A stretch of 64,000 bases of DNA from Papaver somniferum (GCF_003573695.1 NC_039362.1:13350063-13414062); one strand, 5' to 3'; shown: positions 23,746 to 36,035, numbered from the stretch's first letter. Numbers and translations are program-made. The notes: generated by a model not told the origin, from the sequence alone.

Positions 23746-23825
23746 AGCCACGCAAGGTGGTGGAGGAGTGGTGTTTTCTTAGACTCTTGTAGCTTGGGAG
23801 GATAAGGTCCATAAATCACCCATCA

Positions 23826-25113
23826 ATTTATCAACTGCAAAGTTATTCATGAGTAAAATGGTGGAAAAGATAATAATCATAAGTCGGCAATGTTATTTTT
23901 TGCCTAAGTAAAAACACACTAGTCACCCCAAAACAACACCACCATAAAAAATGAAGTGGACTAAACTTCTGCCCTATTAAGATTCTCATTTATGACAAGA
24001 AATAAATAAGGCTAAGATTTTGCCAAGCACTTTCAGGAAAAAAAGACTTGGCCAAATTTTCTTTATCAGTCTATAGCCTATTAATAATCAACAGGAAATT
24101 GTTGTTCAACTCATTTCTTTTCCATCTAAGTCGTAAATAATTACCGTACTACATATATTTTTAATTTCTTTTTAATTACTTCATTAATAATAACAAAGAA
24201 ACACAAGAACATAAACTAATGAATCTTCATGTAATGAATGGTTGTTTAGTCCTCCTGATTTTCTGACCACTGTGTTACAGGAGGATGCTAGGGGAAAGGC
24301 TTTTCCCCGATTCGTAAACCACTTGGAGGATTTTAACAGAAATCCCACATAAGATGTATGATGTTATACGGGTCTTACAACTCGCACCCAAGTCATATGA
24401 CAAGCAAAAGGCTTGGAGCCAAAAAATGAAGTTTGAAAATCGCGTTCGAATATTAAAGAGGCTAGAACACTAAAAAGCTAAGAAAAATGATGGTTGTTCA
24501 ATAAGATTAAACAAAAACAATATGAATAGATAAATAAAATTCCCATGTAAAAAACTAGACAAAAAAAGAAACCGCAAACAAGAGATCACAACATAGAGAC
24601 AAATAATTAAAAAAAACAGCAAACATGAGAAACCTCGTTTGGAGATGAAGATTGGTCGTATGAGTCATTTTTTGTAATATAGGAGCAGATTTAAGATTTT
24701 TTTTTCACCTAGGAATTTAAGCTACTGTCTTGTCTGTGAATGATGGAAGAAATTCAAAACTGTGAATAAAAAGAAAATGAGGATGAAAAAGAAGAAATGA
24801 CAAAGAATGGAGAAGAAATGAGGGGAAAAATTCATTTATATAGGCCAACATAAGAAAGCATAGGTGGATGTGAAGCAAGGATTAGGGGGTAGTTAATTTG
24901 GTGTGTAGATAAGTCAAATGTGATTGACCATGTCGTCAGGGTGTATCTTTCCTATGCTAACAAACAATTCCTCCCAAATATTTTTGAAATCAAAACAAAT
25001 AGGCGTAGGTAAGTCAGAATTTTTTTGGTCATTTGCATAAGAATACCATTCTTATGCTTGTAAGTAGTTCTTTCAAAATATTTTTGTACTCAGAAACAAT
25101 ATAAAATAATTTT
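23826..25113. other. Unassigned AT-rich sequence
   Basis: No ORF of note, no repeat shared with the rest of the window and no LTR signal. It may be true intergenic DNA. A purine-rich stretch (24,770-24,830) is the only compositional feature. Confidence 0.5.
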
Positions 25114-25692
25114 GTATAGGTAAGTCATTTGTTTTTGACCATTGTCATCATCTACCATTATTATGGTTATGCTCGTTACAATGAAAAATACTATCATTCG
25201 TACATATCGTGTATTAAAAATCTGAAACAACGGTTTCTAACGGTTAAATGGATTTTTTCGATTTATTCTAGCGGCAGTGTAAAAAAGAATAAAGTGCTTA
25301 TCTTTCACTTCCTAATGTTATTTATAAATTTTTCGGTTAATTAGAACAATTTAGTTAGATTTTTTCCTCGAATGTAGTCAAGCTAGAATTATAGGCATTT
25401 TTTTCGTATAGGTAAGTCATTTGTTTTTGACGATTGTCATTGTTTACCGTTATTATGGTTATGCTCGTTACAACGCAAAATACTATCATTCGTACATATC
25501 ATGTATTAAAATTCTCAAATAACGGTTTCTAACGGTTGAATAGATCTTTTCAATTTATTTTGGCGGAGCCGCAAAAATGAATACAATGTACATCTTTCAC
25601 TTCCTAGTGTTATTTATAAATATTTCCGTTAATTAGAACAATTTAGTTAGATTTTTTTTCTTCCTTGAATGTAATCAAGCTGATTATAGGCA
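25114..25692 (+). repeat. Two-copy tandem repeat, period 292 bp
   Basis: Copy 1 (25,114-25,405) and copy 2 (25,406 to about 25,692) both start GTATAGGTAAGTCATTTG and share the phrases TTATGGTTATGCTCGTTACA and ATTAGAACAATTTAGTTAG. They differ at scattered sites. A shorter related start (GTAGGTAAGTCAG) at about 25,008 hints at a third, decayed copy. A 71-residue ORF in copy 1 is not kept in copy 2, so it is unlikely to be coding. Confidence 0.85.
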
Positions 25693-26629
25693 TTCAAATG
25701 ACGTTAATAGGGACATGTTAATGCACCATACGATCTAAAGTAAAATATCCAGATTCATAATAGCTCTCGGGTTAACAGAGTACATCTAACCAACTAATAC
25801 AAGAATTAACATTCATCAAGTACTTATTTCAAACTCTCAAGTAATAAGCCATAAAAATGGGCTTAAACTTGGAATACTAGTTCGTTTTATCGAATCTGCC
25901 ATGTAATAAATGTGTTCTCAAGACGTAGTAAATCTTGAATCTTTTGCAAGATTCTCGAATTTAATTGGAGAATCAATATTTTCATGACATTCAATGAAGA
26001 TTCATTAGAAATAGAAAAAGTAGTGAAACACTTCTAAAACTGCTAAGAAAAATTGATATCCCGACATTGAATGTGCAATTATTTTATTCGTCTATGCATG
26101 GCGTGTTGGAACTAAAAAATAATAATACCGCAGTTACAACGACCACCCATGCCAACTTTTTTTCCCAACTTCAATTTGTTTGCTAGACGTGTACTAAAAA
26201 CCATGAAGCAAGCATAGGGGAAAATCCATAAAGTTATAAAAGTTACACTATTATCTGGAGGTGTGAATTTCGTCGTGTCAGCACGAGCACAGCCCAGCCC
26301 AACGCGTTAAAATTTCAGTACAGTCCAGCTCAGCACGTGACTTAGCCCAACACTGCCCAACATATTAGTTTTGTGGGATGTGATCCGTTAGCCTAATCGG
26401 AACATTGGCACAACACGTGGCACAACACTGAACAACACGTTAAGAAAGCACGTCAAAATATGCATAAAACGCTGCAAAGTACATCACATTTTGTGTATAT
26501 TTCATAAGAGAGTCTTTATTCTAGCAAATTTTCGTCATCTAATCATCGTTATATTGAATTTTTTTTTAATAACAACTCATAGAATACCTAAATATTTAAA
26601 AGAATTTACTTTGAAAAAAAAATGTGCCC
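25693..26629. other. Unassigned sequence with a GC-richer island
   Basis: Mostly AT-rich with no gene. About 26,275-26,460 is GC-richer and full of scattered words such as CAGCCCA, CAACAC and AGCACGT, as seen in subterminal repeats of some plant DNA transposons, but I find no terminal inverted repeats or transposase. Confidence 0.4.
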
Positions 26630-27703
26630 GACCCAGAAATGTATTCAGCCGCTACAGACACTAGCCTACTATCAGACTTCATACTGAAATGTAGTTGAGA
26701 ACGAATTCACTCTCCAACCACTTCAGCTGCAGTTGTACTCCTTACGTCTCTTGAACCTCGCAAGGCTCTGCGAAATTAATTCCCTTAGCTGACGCCCTTT
26801 ACAGTCTAAGAGTTGCTTCAACCTAAGTGAATACTTTCGATACCAATCTACCTCTAACAGATAAGCCTATCTGATTTCCTTTTAGATCGAATAGATCAAG
26901 GCTTGGAAAACTGTTTGCAATAGACAAAGCTAGCAAACCTCATAAGTTCAGAACACTTACACTCAATTAGCTGAGAAGCCTAGATTATTAATCACCTCTC
27001 AAGAACAATCTTAAACCAGTAATTAATAAGGGTTTTGGATATCTAGCTTGAGGAATCACATACTCTGAGGCAAAGAGAACTTTGCAATTTCTATCAATCC
27101 CATTCCTGAAAGAGATTACTAAAACCTCGATAACAGAAAGAACAAGATCAGGATACACGAACTACTCAAATGTCATGGATTTCAGTAAGTTCTTGAAATT
27201 CTGTTTTGATGTTATGAAACATTCCCAAATACCATGGATATAAAATATCATTGCTTGGGAAATTTTTAACACAAACATAGTCCTTGAACAATAAATGGTT
27301 TCGAACTAAGATTTTTTAAGGACCTATGAACATCCATTGCTTGAATCATATTTTTGAGATGTTTAACAAGATAAGATGGACTCAAAATCTCTTCTTTGCA
27401 ATATTAAATCTACTAGAATTCATATTACATAGTCTCATGTAGATATAATAGTAATTTATGTGAGTAAATAGAATTGTTCAGTCTTCACATACCTTTTGTT
27501 GATGAAGTTATCCAAATATCTTCGTTGATATTCAGTCTTCAAGGATTATTCAATGATGTCTGATACTCAACTACCAACCTCTAAACCTAGTCCAAGACTT
27601 GACTTTGTTAGACTAGAAATCAAGATATAGTTTTGTGCAACTAACATTAATAACAAGCTTGAGATATAAAAACTTGCGAGTTCGACCAAGCAGTGCTCCA
27701 GCA
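26630..27703 (-). mobile_element. Old copia LTR fragment, minus strand
   Basis: Read on the minus strand it starts at 27,703 with TGCTGGAGCACTGCTTGG, a variant of the TGTTAGAGCA terminus, and runs for about 1.1 kb before it is lost. The stretch 26,640-27,180 matches 41,660-42,300 in inverted orientation. The purine-rich tract beside its start (TGACAAAGGGTGAGAT on the minus strand, 27,704-27,719) looks like a polypurine tract, which would make this a 3' LTR. Confidence 0.7.
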
Positions 27704-27764
27704 ATCTCACCCTTTGTCAATTTTAACTATCAATACATATGGATTTAAAATAAATCGATCTTTT

Positions 27765-30141
27765 TGTTAGAGCATAGCTCGGTCAACCTCGCATGCGTTG
27801 CTATCTCAAGCATGTTTGTCAATGTTAGTGATCAAAACTATAAGTCTTGATTTCTATCCTACATAGCTAAGTCTCAGACTAGGATAGAAAAGTGTAGTTG
27901 AGCTGAAGGACTTCATGGCGATTCATCATACGACGACGAAGATCTATACAAGGAACCGTGGAACTTCATCAACAAAAAGTTATGTGAAGACTTGAACTTA
28001 TCTATCACTCAAAAGTATATCTTTTCTATCTCCTACTTCTTATGAGACAAAAGTCGTATGTTATATAGACTAGATCATACACATTTGACATTTCAAGCTA
28101 AGCATTCATTGCTTATATTTTATATCGAAAGCGTATGTTGGTAAAGCGTTTCGCTTTGATCAAGTTTATCTTCACCTAGTGACGAAAGTCATGAAAAGTT
28201 TCAATCACTTTGAGAATTGCTCTGACGTGAATCGGTATGTGAATAATGGCTACATAGCTTCCTCTGAGAATGTCTCAATGATTGAAATGAGAGTTTATAT
28301 TACATAACCATGTATTCCTTGAACCGAAGTTGTCGAACTTTGTTGATCAAGAGAAATGGGGAGGATTGTGGAATTGGCTTGCCAAGTCCGCGAACTGTCG
28401 GAAGTTCTCGACCGAGAATTTCTGCTGGGATTTTCCAAAACTCGTTTGTGTGCTAAGTCCGCGAACTGGCGGAAGTTCTCTTTCCGAGAATTTTTGCTGA
28501 GTTTGGAAAACTCCACTGATTAACTTAAGTCCGCGAACTTGTTTGTGAACTTAAGAGGTTATGATCTAAAGATGTGTTCTGAACATGAAACATTAAATTA
28601 CTAAGAAATGCCTTATGCAAACCGTGGCTATAATGTTCATGAGCCGATTCAATCGAATCGAATCATCTTTGTTTCAATTGTGTCTTGTGTAGTTACATAA
28701 GATCTCATAGCAATTGAACAACTCTTTAACTAGTTTATTTGAGTCAATTGAACTAGTTATGGTGAAGAAGAACAAGTTTAATATGAAATGCTCATATGGT
28801 TAACATTTTGGGTTACTATGTTGAACCAACATACACGTACACGTTTGGGCATGGTTTTCACGAACCCAGTAAACGGATACCCAAGTGTGTGTGACAAGAT
28901 AAGTTTTCGATCTAACAGTTGAGAAATATTAGCTTGAATCTAAATCAATTTTTCATCTAACGGTGAATAAGGATTGCTTTGTAACTAAGGCAAAACCCTG
29001 ATTTGAAGGCTATATAAAGGAGACATCAAGCATTGTGCAAAACTAATCCACACACGTATGTGTGCTACTAGTGCACCCGCTAGAGTCGATCTCCATTAAC
29101 CTTTGATTTTCTTCTCTAAAATCAGGTTAACGACTTAAAAACTTCATTGGGATTGTGAAGCCAGACCGATACTACTTTATCGTAGTTGTGTGATCTGATC
29201 TTGCATCTTCTATCGTACGAGTACAATTGATTGATTGACTTGATATCATGAGAGTTCTCCGATAGGAAAGATAAAGAAGTCACAACATCTTCGTCTCACT
29301 GTTTGTGATTCCTTGACAATCCGCTTGTGTAGTCAGGAAGGATTGTAGAGAGGTGATTGATTAATCTAGGCTGTTCTTCGGGAATATAAGACCGGATTAT
29401 CAATTGGTTCCTGTTACCTTGATTTTATATCTAAAGACAGAACAAAACCTAGGGTTTATCTGTGGGAGACAAATTTCTCCTCTTATAGACTTTTCTGTGT
29501 GAGACAGATCTGTTTATTTTCAAGTCTGTGATTTTGGGTAACAACAACTCTTGGTTATGGGTGAGATCAGCTAAGGGAATCAAGTGCGCAGTATCCTACT
29601 GGGATCAGAGGCGTAGGAGTTCAATTGTATCTTGGATCGGTGGGAGACTGATTGGGGTTCAACTATAGTCCAGTACGAAGTTAGTTTGCAGTAGGCTAGT
29701 GTCTGTAGCGGCTTAATACAGTGTATTCAATCTGGACTAGGTCCCGGGGTTTTTCTGCATTTGCGGTTTCCTCGTTAACAAAATTTCTGGTGTCTGTGTT
29801 ATTTCTTTTCCGCATTATATTTTATATTATTGAAATAATACAGGTTGTGTGTTCGTGATCATCAATCCGAAATCCAACCTTTGGTTGTTGATTGATATTG
29901 ATTGATCCTTGGACATTGGTCTTTGGTACCGTCCAAGTATTCCTTGTATTTGATAAAGACTCGCTATTGTTTTTAGCTTGAGTAAAAATCAAATCAAGAG
30001 AGAGATATTAACTCCTTGAGATACTTGTATCTAGATTGAGTCTGACTGTCTAGTTGATTCTCTAGCAAAGTATTTCGGAGTTAGTTCATACAGATTGCTA
30101 ATTGAAATATTGGGTGGTGTTGTTAGACCCCCGCTTTTTCA
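27765..30141 (+). mobile_element. Copia 5' LTR (nested host element)
   Basis: A 2,377-bp LTR, TG...CA. It contains a two-and-a-half-copy short repeat at 28,385-28,545 (AAGTCCGCGAACTG...CCGAGAATTT), a TATA-like box at about 29,011 and, in its last part, the phrase GGTCCCGGGGTTTTTCTGCA, which all long copia LTRs here share. It is homologous to the LTRs at 8323, 17,492 and 42,969 but clearly diverged. Confidence 0.9.
29011..29019 (+). promoter_or_regulatory. Putative LTR TATA box
   Basis: TATATAAAG follows AAGGC about 1.25 kb into the LTR. The same position in the LTR at 42,969 reads TATATAAGG, and the minus-strand solo LTR has it near 48,027-48,035. Conservation across copies supports promoter use. 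Confidence 0.6.
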
Positions 30142-30143
30142 AT

Positions 30144-30155
30144 TGGTATCAGAGC
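30144..30155 (+). other. Copia primer-binding site
   Basis: TGGTATCAGAGC, the initiator-tRNA complement, lies directly after the LTR and fits the consensus exactly. Confidence 0.92.
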
Positions 30156-30189
30156 AGGAAAACACGTTAAAGACCTCAAAAGTCTGTGT

Positions 30190-31320
30190 TTGTGGCGATC
30201 TGACTATATGGACCGTAAAGTCTCATTTGACGCCTCACCGGGTCTAAAAAACAACCGTAGGAAAAGGTCTGATAAACTAGTTAATCTTCAGAAGAGATTG
30301 GAAAAACAAACCCGGATCTATTCAGGTCTTGTTGCAGGAATTACAGCTCTTAAGTATTTGATATCTAGTAACAATCTCTTGCTGAATCTAAGAGAATCCA
30401 GTTTTCCTTTCTAAAAGATTGTCACTCTTCAGAAAACGTTTAACGATCGTTTGTTGAGAAAACTGATGTGACTAGGAACCACTCAGACAAATGCCAAGGG
30501 TCTGGCCTTTATGGATACTCATCCGATCATCCTCTTCGACCCTGTACGTCATCTTTAAAGAGTCTGAAGTCTGAAAGTAATCCTTGGAAGAATGATGTGC
30601 AATCGTGCATCACTTAAAAGGGACGTACAATACTATCAGGAAATTCTATACAAAAAAGTACTGATGGTATTGGTAATCTTACTTCTTGTCCTACTTTTTC
30701 TCTTCGATGGTGCAGTAACAGTCATTGTGACCCTTTCCTACATGTGTTAGGCGATTCCTCATTGTGTGTATCCTCTATCGCCTCCAAACATGGAAAAGAA
30801 TATACAACCAAGACAGAAGGAGATCTTCCGATGGGTTGCTATTCGTCTCATTCAAAACCAGGAAATATTTATATAACTCTGAGCAAATCCTCTTGGAAAA
30901 AATCGATGATTGATGAGTTAGATCAACTTCATAGACAAGTTGTGTGGAATCTTGTACCATGCAGGAATGAGGGAGAATGTTTAAACACCTTCAGAGATAA
31001 TATCAGGCTCATTTCTCAAGGACATTTACGTGTTGAAGTTGTTGAGCCTAAAAAAATGATTGTTCCTATGAAATGCTCTTATCTATTCAATCTACTTATA
31101 ATTGTTGCAGGTCCTACGTGACAAGTGCTTCGGGGAACAAAAGAAGAAGAATCTCTGCTCAAGTGTCTTACCTTAAAAAGCCACTATGGGATAAACAAGG
31201 GGAGATTTTTGATCCCATTGTTTCTACCTAACCATAGACGTTCGCGTCCCCATGTTTGTCTTGAGAAAATGGGGATTTGCGTCTTTTGGCTCAAGGAGTG
31301 TATTTTTGGTTAATTTTTGT
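30190..31320 (+). pseudogene. Copia internal remnants with reverse transcriptase start
   Basis: A lysine/leucine-rich coiled-coil-like frame (30,190-30,414) follows the primer site where gag should be. At 30,885-30,962 the frame reads SWKKSMIDELDQLHRQVVWN, then LVPC, which fits the very start of copia reverse transcriptase (usually W..AM..EL.....TW.LV). The rest of reverse transcriptase is absent. The stretch 31,121-31,320 also looks once-coding but is not recognised. Confidence 0.6.
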
Positions 31321-31329
31321 TTTTTTTAC

Positions 31330-31800
31330 TGTAGGATCAGAATCTCGCAACAATAATATCTTAGCGAAATTATCAACAACACAACACAACAGCGTCGCAG
31401 AACAATTTCAGAAATGATATAATAAACGACGTCAGCTAAAATCATGAGAAAGATGTGATAGTCCTGCGAAAATTAGAGAGTTTGCGAGATTAAGATTTGT
31501 AAGATTGCGAGAATTTCGCAAGTCATATCCGAAAATAAAGGACAGATTAGCTGTCATCCACTATGTATTTCCCTATAAATAGTCATTCAGTTGTAATGGA
31601 AAGGGAGAGATCTTTTTTGAGTAAGAAACAAGTAAATAGGAGAGAGAAAGTCTAGAGCAGAGGTCATTCTTGATTCCTTTATCTTTTCTTGTAAGAATAT
31701 TCAAAGATTGATCAATAAAATTAAGAGTGTAAATCTAAAAATGAATTGAGTAATAATGAAATCATATGAGGGGTGTAGTGTAGGATTTCCTGCAACTACA
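31330..31800 (+). mobile_element. Gypsy 1 5' LTR
   Basis: TGTAGGATCAG...CAACTACA, 471 bp, with a TATA box TATAAAT at 31,574-31,580 that likely drives the element RNA. It ends three bases before the primer site. Confidence 0.92.
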
Positions 31801-31803
31801 TAA

Positions 31804-31820
31804 TGGCGCTAGAAACAGGG
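31804..31820 (+). other. Gypsy 1 primer-binding site
   Basis: TGGCGCTAGAAACAGGG follows the LTR after TAA. TGGCGC-type starts are usual for plant gypsy primer sites; which tRNA primes is not determined. Confidence 0.75.
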
Positions 31821-32143
31821 ATGAAGATCGAAAGTTGAAGATTGTTGTTGAGATTGTTCAAATCAAGAAAGTGATTAAATAAATCAGTGAACCAGTTAAA
31901 AGAAAAATGATTAGAATTAATGAAGATGACAAAAGATTGGAGTGTAATATGATAACAAAAACGATGGTTAATGAATTCCATGAAAACATCAAAGGAAGAA
32001 TACATAAACGAAATTTTGAAGGAAGGAAGGTTATGGCGGTAGAAAAGACATCACCCTTGAAAGATTGGGAAAAGCAAAAAATTACATTCATGGCGGCAGA
32101 AATACCAAAAAAAATTTGAACCACACATCTCCATTGGTTTACA
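31821..32143 (+). pseudogene. Gypsy 1 gag remnant
   Basis: Only about 320 bp lies between the primer site and protease, with short K/E-rich frames (for example at 31,907-32,119) and no capsid or zinc-knuckle motif. Tat-lineage gag is normally over 1 kb, so nearly all of it has been deleted. Confidence 0.6.
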
Positions 32144-32509
32144 GTGCCTATTACGCGAAAAGAGAAGGAGACAACAAAAATCCACGGAGAATGGATATTG
32201 AACAGAACTTTAATCGATACAGGAAGTTCAGTGGATATAATATTTTATCATGCATTCCGGGGAATGGGATTTAAAGATGAAGAAATGTCCAGTTCAACAT
32301 ATTTTTTCACGGCTTTGGAAAATCCACAACAAAACCTAAAGGAGAAAGTGGTACGAATTCCACTTGGAGATCGAAACACATGTAACTGTGCGTGGTATAT
32401 GGAATCGCCATATAATATGTTATTAGGAAGACCATGGATACATGCGATAAAAGTTGTGTATCAACGTTGCATCAATGTATTAAATTCCCACACCAAATGG
32501 AATAGGTGA
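32144..32509 (+). pseudogene. Gypsy 1 aspartic protease
   Basis: A retropepsin-like domain with the active-site motif LIDTGSSVDII (Asp25) and the flap-distal motif LLGRPWIHA at about 93-101. In family members it cuts the gag-pol polyprotein. The frame stops at 32,509; the linker to reverse transcriptase (32,510-32,867) is K/E-rich and broken. Confidence 0.88.
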
Positions 32510-32867
32510 AATCAGAGGAGATGTTGACAATGCGAAATTATGTCATCAAATTGAAGTAAAGCATTATGAAGGACAAGCAAAAAGAAACAATTTCGCAGAA
32601 AGTTGGCAAAGGAAGCAAAAAGAAGAAGAATTTAGAGTATATATGATAAGGGCAAAAGAAGGCAAAGGAATACCCAGCGAAATTTCGGAAGAAGGAGAAG
32701 GACCTGTGAAAACAATAAAAGAACCAACACCAATGGGAGAACCTAAACCCAGTTACACTGCCGCAGAACCAACAAAAAATAAACGTTGGGACTATAGAAG
32801 AACCTCTAATATTGAGAATTGGAACCAAAATGGATGTGGAAGAAGAAGAAGAAAGAACTGTTAACTT

Positions 32868-33812
32868 TTGCGAGAATATAAAGATGTTTTCGCAGGAAGC
32901 ATGGATGAGATACCGGGAATAGATCCATCAATTGCATGCCACAAGTTGGAGATTAACAAAAATGTGAGACCATTTAAACAGAGAATAAGAAAAATTGCAA
33001 CAACTTACCATTCCCAAATAGAAGAACTACAGAAAATGCTTGATGCGGGAATCATAAGAGAAGCTAAATACCCAGAATGGATAGCGAATATGGTCATTGT
33101 CCCAAAGAAAAAAAAGGAATCAGGATTTGCATAGATTTCACTGATTTAAACAAAGCTTGCCCCAAAGATAGTTTTCCGTTACCAGATATTCCTCAAATGG
33201 TGGAATCCGCAGCGGGAAATGATAGGTATCGTCTTTAGATGGGTACAAAGGGTATAACCAAATCCCTCTCGCTGAAGAAGATCAAGAACATACTGCTTTC
33301 TTCCCCTAGAGGTTTATATTGTTACACCGATGCCATTTGGTTTGCGAAATGCGGGAGCGACATACCAAAGAATGGTAGAGAAGGTGTTCGCAAAATGGAT
33401 ACACAAAACATTAGAAGTATACGTGGATGACATGTTAGTAAAGAGTAAAGAAGCTAAAGACCATGTACAAGACCTGAGGGAGATTTTTGAACAAATGCGG
33501 CAGTATAACATTAAATTGAATCCTGAGAAGTGTACTATTGGAGTTGCATCGGGAAAATTTTTAGGCTACATTGTATCAAAGGAAGGAATACAGGTTGATC
33601 CAGAAAAAGTGCAAGCAGTTCGTGACATGCCAACACCAGCAACAATAAAAGATGTACAGAAGTTGAATGGGCTTCTAGCTTCGCTGGGGAGATTCATTTC
33701 GCGATCATCAGACAAATGCAAATATTTTTTCGATATACTCAAGAAGGGTGCGAAATTTAAATGGACTGATGAATGTGAAAAAGCTTTTCAAGGATCAAAG
33801 AACATCTTATGA
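32868..33812 (+). pseudogene. Gypsy 1 reverse transcriptase
   Basis: The domain is spread over three frames. The first, 32,868-33,134, starts MREYKDVFAGSMDEIPGID and ends VIVPKKKKE. The middle piece, CIDFTDLNKACPKDSFPLPD, is near 33,130-33,190, with a stop near 33,237. The last frame, 33,330-33,812, starts MPFGLRNAGATYQ and holds the catalytic YVDD near 33,420 and KFLGYIVS. The motif A region is the damaged part. It would copy element RNA into DNA if intact. Confidence 0.9.
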
Positions 33813-34070
33813 ATACAACTATTTTACAAAAGCAGAATCAGGAGAAGAATTATTGATCTATCTTGCGACGACGTCGCATGCATTAAGTGTGTGTTATTGC
33901 GAGTAGACGCAGGAGTGGAGAAACCCATTTATTACATTAGCAAAACTTTTAATACTGCCGAGAAGAATTACTCAAAGATTGAGAATTAATCTTAGCATTA
34001 GTTTATGCATCATTTAAGCTCCGCATATATTTTCAAGCGCACAAGATAAAGGTATTAACAAAAGTACCAA
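33813..34070 (+). pseudogene. Gypsy 1 first RNase H remnant
   Basis: Broken frames with LLIYLATTSHALS followed by phrases that match the gypsy RNase H region (FITLAKLLI and QRLRIN in shifted frames). Where the family has an aspartate (SD or TD) the sequence reads SH. At least one stop and one frameshift lie within it. Confidence 0.65.
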
Positions 34071-34078
34071 TTGAATCA

Positions 34079-34730
34079 GTGATGAAGAATTCTAAAAGAT
34101 CAGGAAGAGTGGAGAGATGGAATGCACAAGTAGGCCACTTTGATATTAAATATGAAATTTTGTCTTCACCAAAATCACAAGTTGTTGCAGATTTCTTGGC
34201 AGAATTTCCTTTAGAAGAAGATGAAGCAGTAGAAGAAATGATGGATGTAGAAGAAGAACATGGAGATCCAAAAGATTTATTAACAGAACCAAATAGATGG
34301 GAGATATTGGTAGATGGATCATCAAATGGAGAAGGAAATGGAGTTGGAATTGTTTTAATTTCGCCAGAAGGAATAAAGATGGCTTTTTCATTCAGATTGG
34401 AATTCATCCACTAATAATGAAACGAATATGAAGCTGTGATACATGCCTTAAAATTCGCAATAGAAATGAAACTAGAAAATGCCAGGATCACTAGTGATTC
34501 GCAGCTAGTTATTCGCCAAATAAAGGGAGAGTATACTACAAATGAACCATCCTTGAAGAAATACAAGAAGCTGTTGAAGAATTGTCAGCGAAAATCCCAA
34601 AAATAAAATGGAGGCACATTTCAAGAAAGGATAACAGACTCGCAGACGCTTTTGCTTTCATCTCAAGCATGATGACAGATCCAACTGCGAGATGCATAAA
34701 AATACAAACACTTCTGTCACCATCAATCAA
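34079..34730 (+). pseudogene. Gypsy 1 second (archaeal-type) RNase H
   Basis: After SKSQVVADFLAEFP the sequence has WEILVDGSSNGEGNGVGIVL, then, after a frameshift near 34,410, NEYEAVIHALKFAIE, ITSDSQLVIRQIKG and RKDNRLADAFAF. The four acidic residues expected of RNase H (VDGSS, EYEA, SDSQ, RLAD) are all visible. A second RNase H between the first one and integrase marks the Tat/Ogre group. Confidence 0.88.
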
Positions 34731-34809
34731 TAAAAGAAGAAGAAGAAGTGGATGTGATGATAATAGACAATGAAAAGAAGAACAAACGAACAATATCGCA
34801 GACTGGAGA

Positions 34810-36035
34810 ATGGAACTTCATGCATATTTGGCGAAAGGAGAAACACCAAGAAATAGATTGGAAACACACAAGTTAAAAAGCCGCGCAACGAATTATGAAT
34901 TAAGAGATGGGTGCTATACCGAAAATCCTTTAGGACCATCACTCAGATGTTTGACACGAGAGGAAGGAGAAAAAGTGCTAAAAATGTTACATAGTGGGGA
35001 TGCTGGCAATCATAGCGGGGAAGATCTTTGGCACATAGAGCAAAAATGCAAGGTATTACTGGCCATACATGCACGAAGATGCAAAACAAATATCAAGACG
35101 TTGCGAAGATTGTCAGCGGCATGGAAAGAAAATACATGCACCTGGAGCACATTATCATCTTCAACCAGTGTGTGGCCTTTTGGAAAGTGGGGCTTAGATA
35201 TTGTGGGGCCATTTTTACCAGGTTCTGGACAAAGAAGATATTAATAGTCGCAACAGATTATTTCACAAAATGGACAGAAGTGAAGGCAGTACAGCATATT
35301 CGCGACAAAGATATCTTTACATTCATATTCGAAAATATCATTTGCAGATTCGGAATTCCTGCGCAGTTGGTATCTGATAATGGGAAACAATTTGAAGGAC
35401 AGAATATAGAAATGCTACTTAATGCATTCAAGATAAAATGTGGAAAGTCTACTCCTTTGTATCCACAAGCTAATGGGCAGTAGAAGCAACAAACAAAACA
35501 ATTGCAGATATATTAAAGAAAAATTGGAAGGACATCACAGAGCATGGTGCGAACAAGTACATAATGCAGTATGGGCTTATAATACAACTAGAAGAGAAGC
35601 TACTGGAATGTCACCTTTTTGTTTAACATACGGAGTTGAAGCGGTGTTACCAACAGAAGTTGTTATTCCGACAACAAAAAGAAGCTTGGGAGAAAAATCT
35701 TAGTGCGGGTTTGATTTAAATAAACTTGATGAATTAGAAGAAAGAAGAGAAAAAGCTTTACAACATATGGAGAATTATCAGCGAAGATTAGCCCGAGAAT
35801 ATAATAAACGTGTCAAAGTACGCGAATTCCAACCAGGAGATTTAGTTCTGCGAGAGACACCAATATATCAGCGAGAAAATGGTGGAAAATTAGCGAAAAA
35901 ATGGGATGGACCTTACATCATTAAGGAGATAGTTGGAACAGAGCTTATAGATTAATGGATCCAGAAGGTAGAGATGTTGGTCATAGACTTGACAGACCAT
36001 GGAACAGGTTGTACTTAAAAAGATATTATCCGTAA
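34810..36035 (+). pseudogene. Gypsy 1 integrase
   Basis: The N-terminal zinc module shows MLHSGDAGNHSG and, in another frame, CEDCQRHG. The catalytic core keeps TDYFTKW, SDNGKQF and, after a frameshift at about 35,480, the glutamate of VEATNKT, so the DDE residues survive. The C-terminal part reads AVWAYNTTRREATGMSPFCL, VEAVLPTEVVIPT and the LVLRETPIYQ-KWDGPYIIKEI block, ending RYYP and a stop at 36,033-36,035. Integrase would insert the cDNA into the host chromosome. At least three frameshifts or stops disable it. Confidence 0.9.

Larger units (their letters stand above)
16179..23825. repeat. Unit B of the 7.6-kb segmental duplication
   Basis: The copy of unit A holds the same features in the same order. 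It starts inside the gypsy LTR and ends at about 23,825, beyond which the sequence is unrelated to what follows unit A. Several small sequence features of gag are better preserved here than in unit A. Confidence 0.9.

Noticed and set aside
7018..23825. Units A and B read as giant LTRs of one element
   Set aside because: They contain another family's solo LTR end and copia parts, their outer limits have no TG...CA ends or target duplication, and the sequence between them has no primer site or pol.
26275..26460. GC-richer CAGCCCA/CAACAC island as the end of a DNA transposon
   Set aside because: No terminal inverted repeat, target duplication or transposase could be found nearby.
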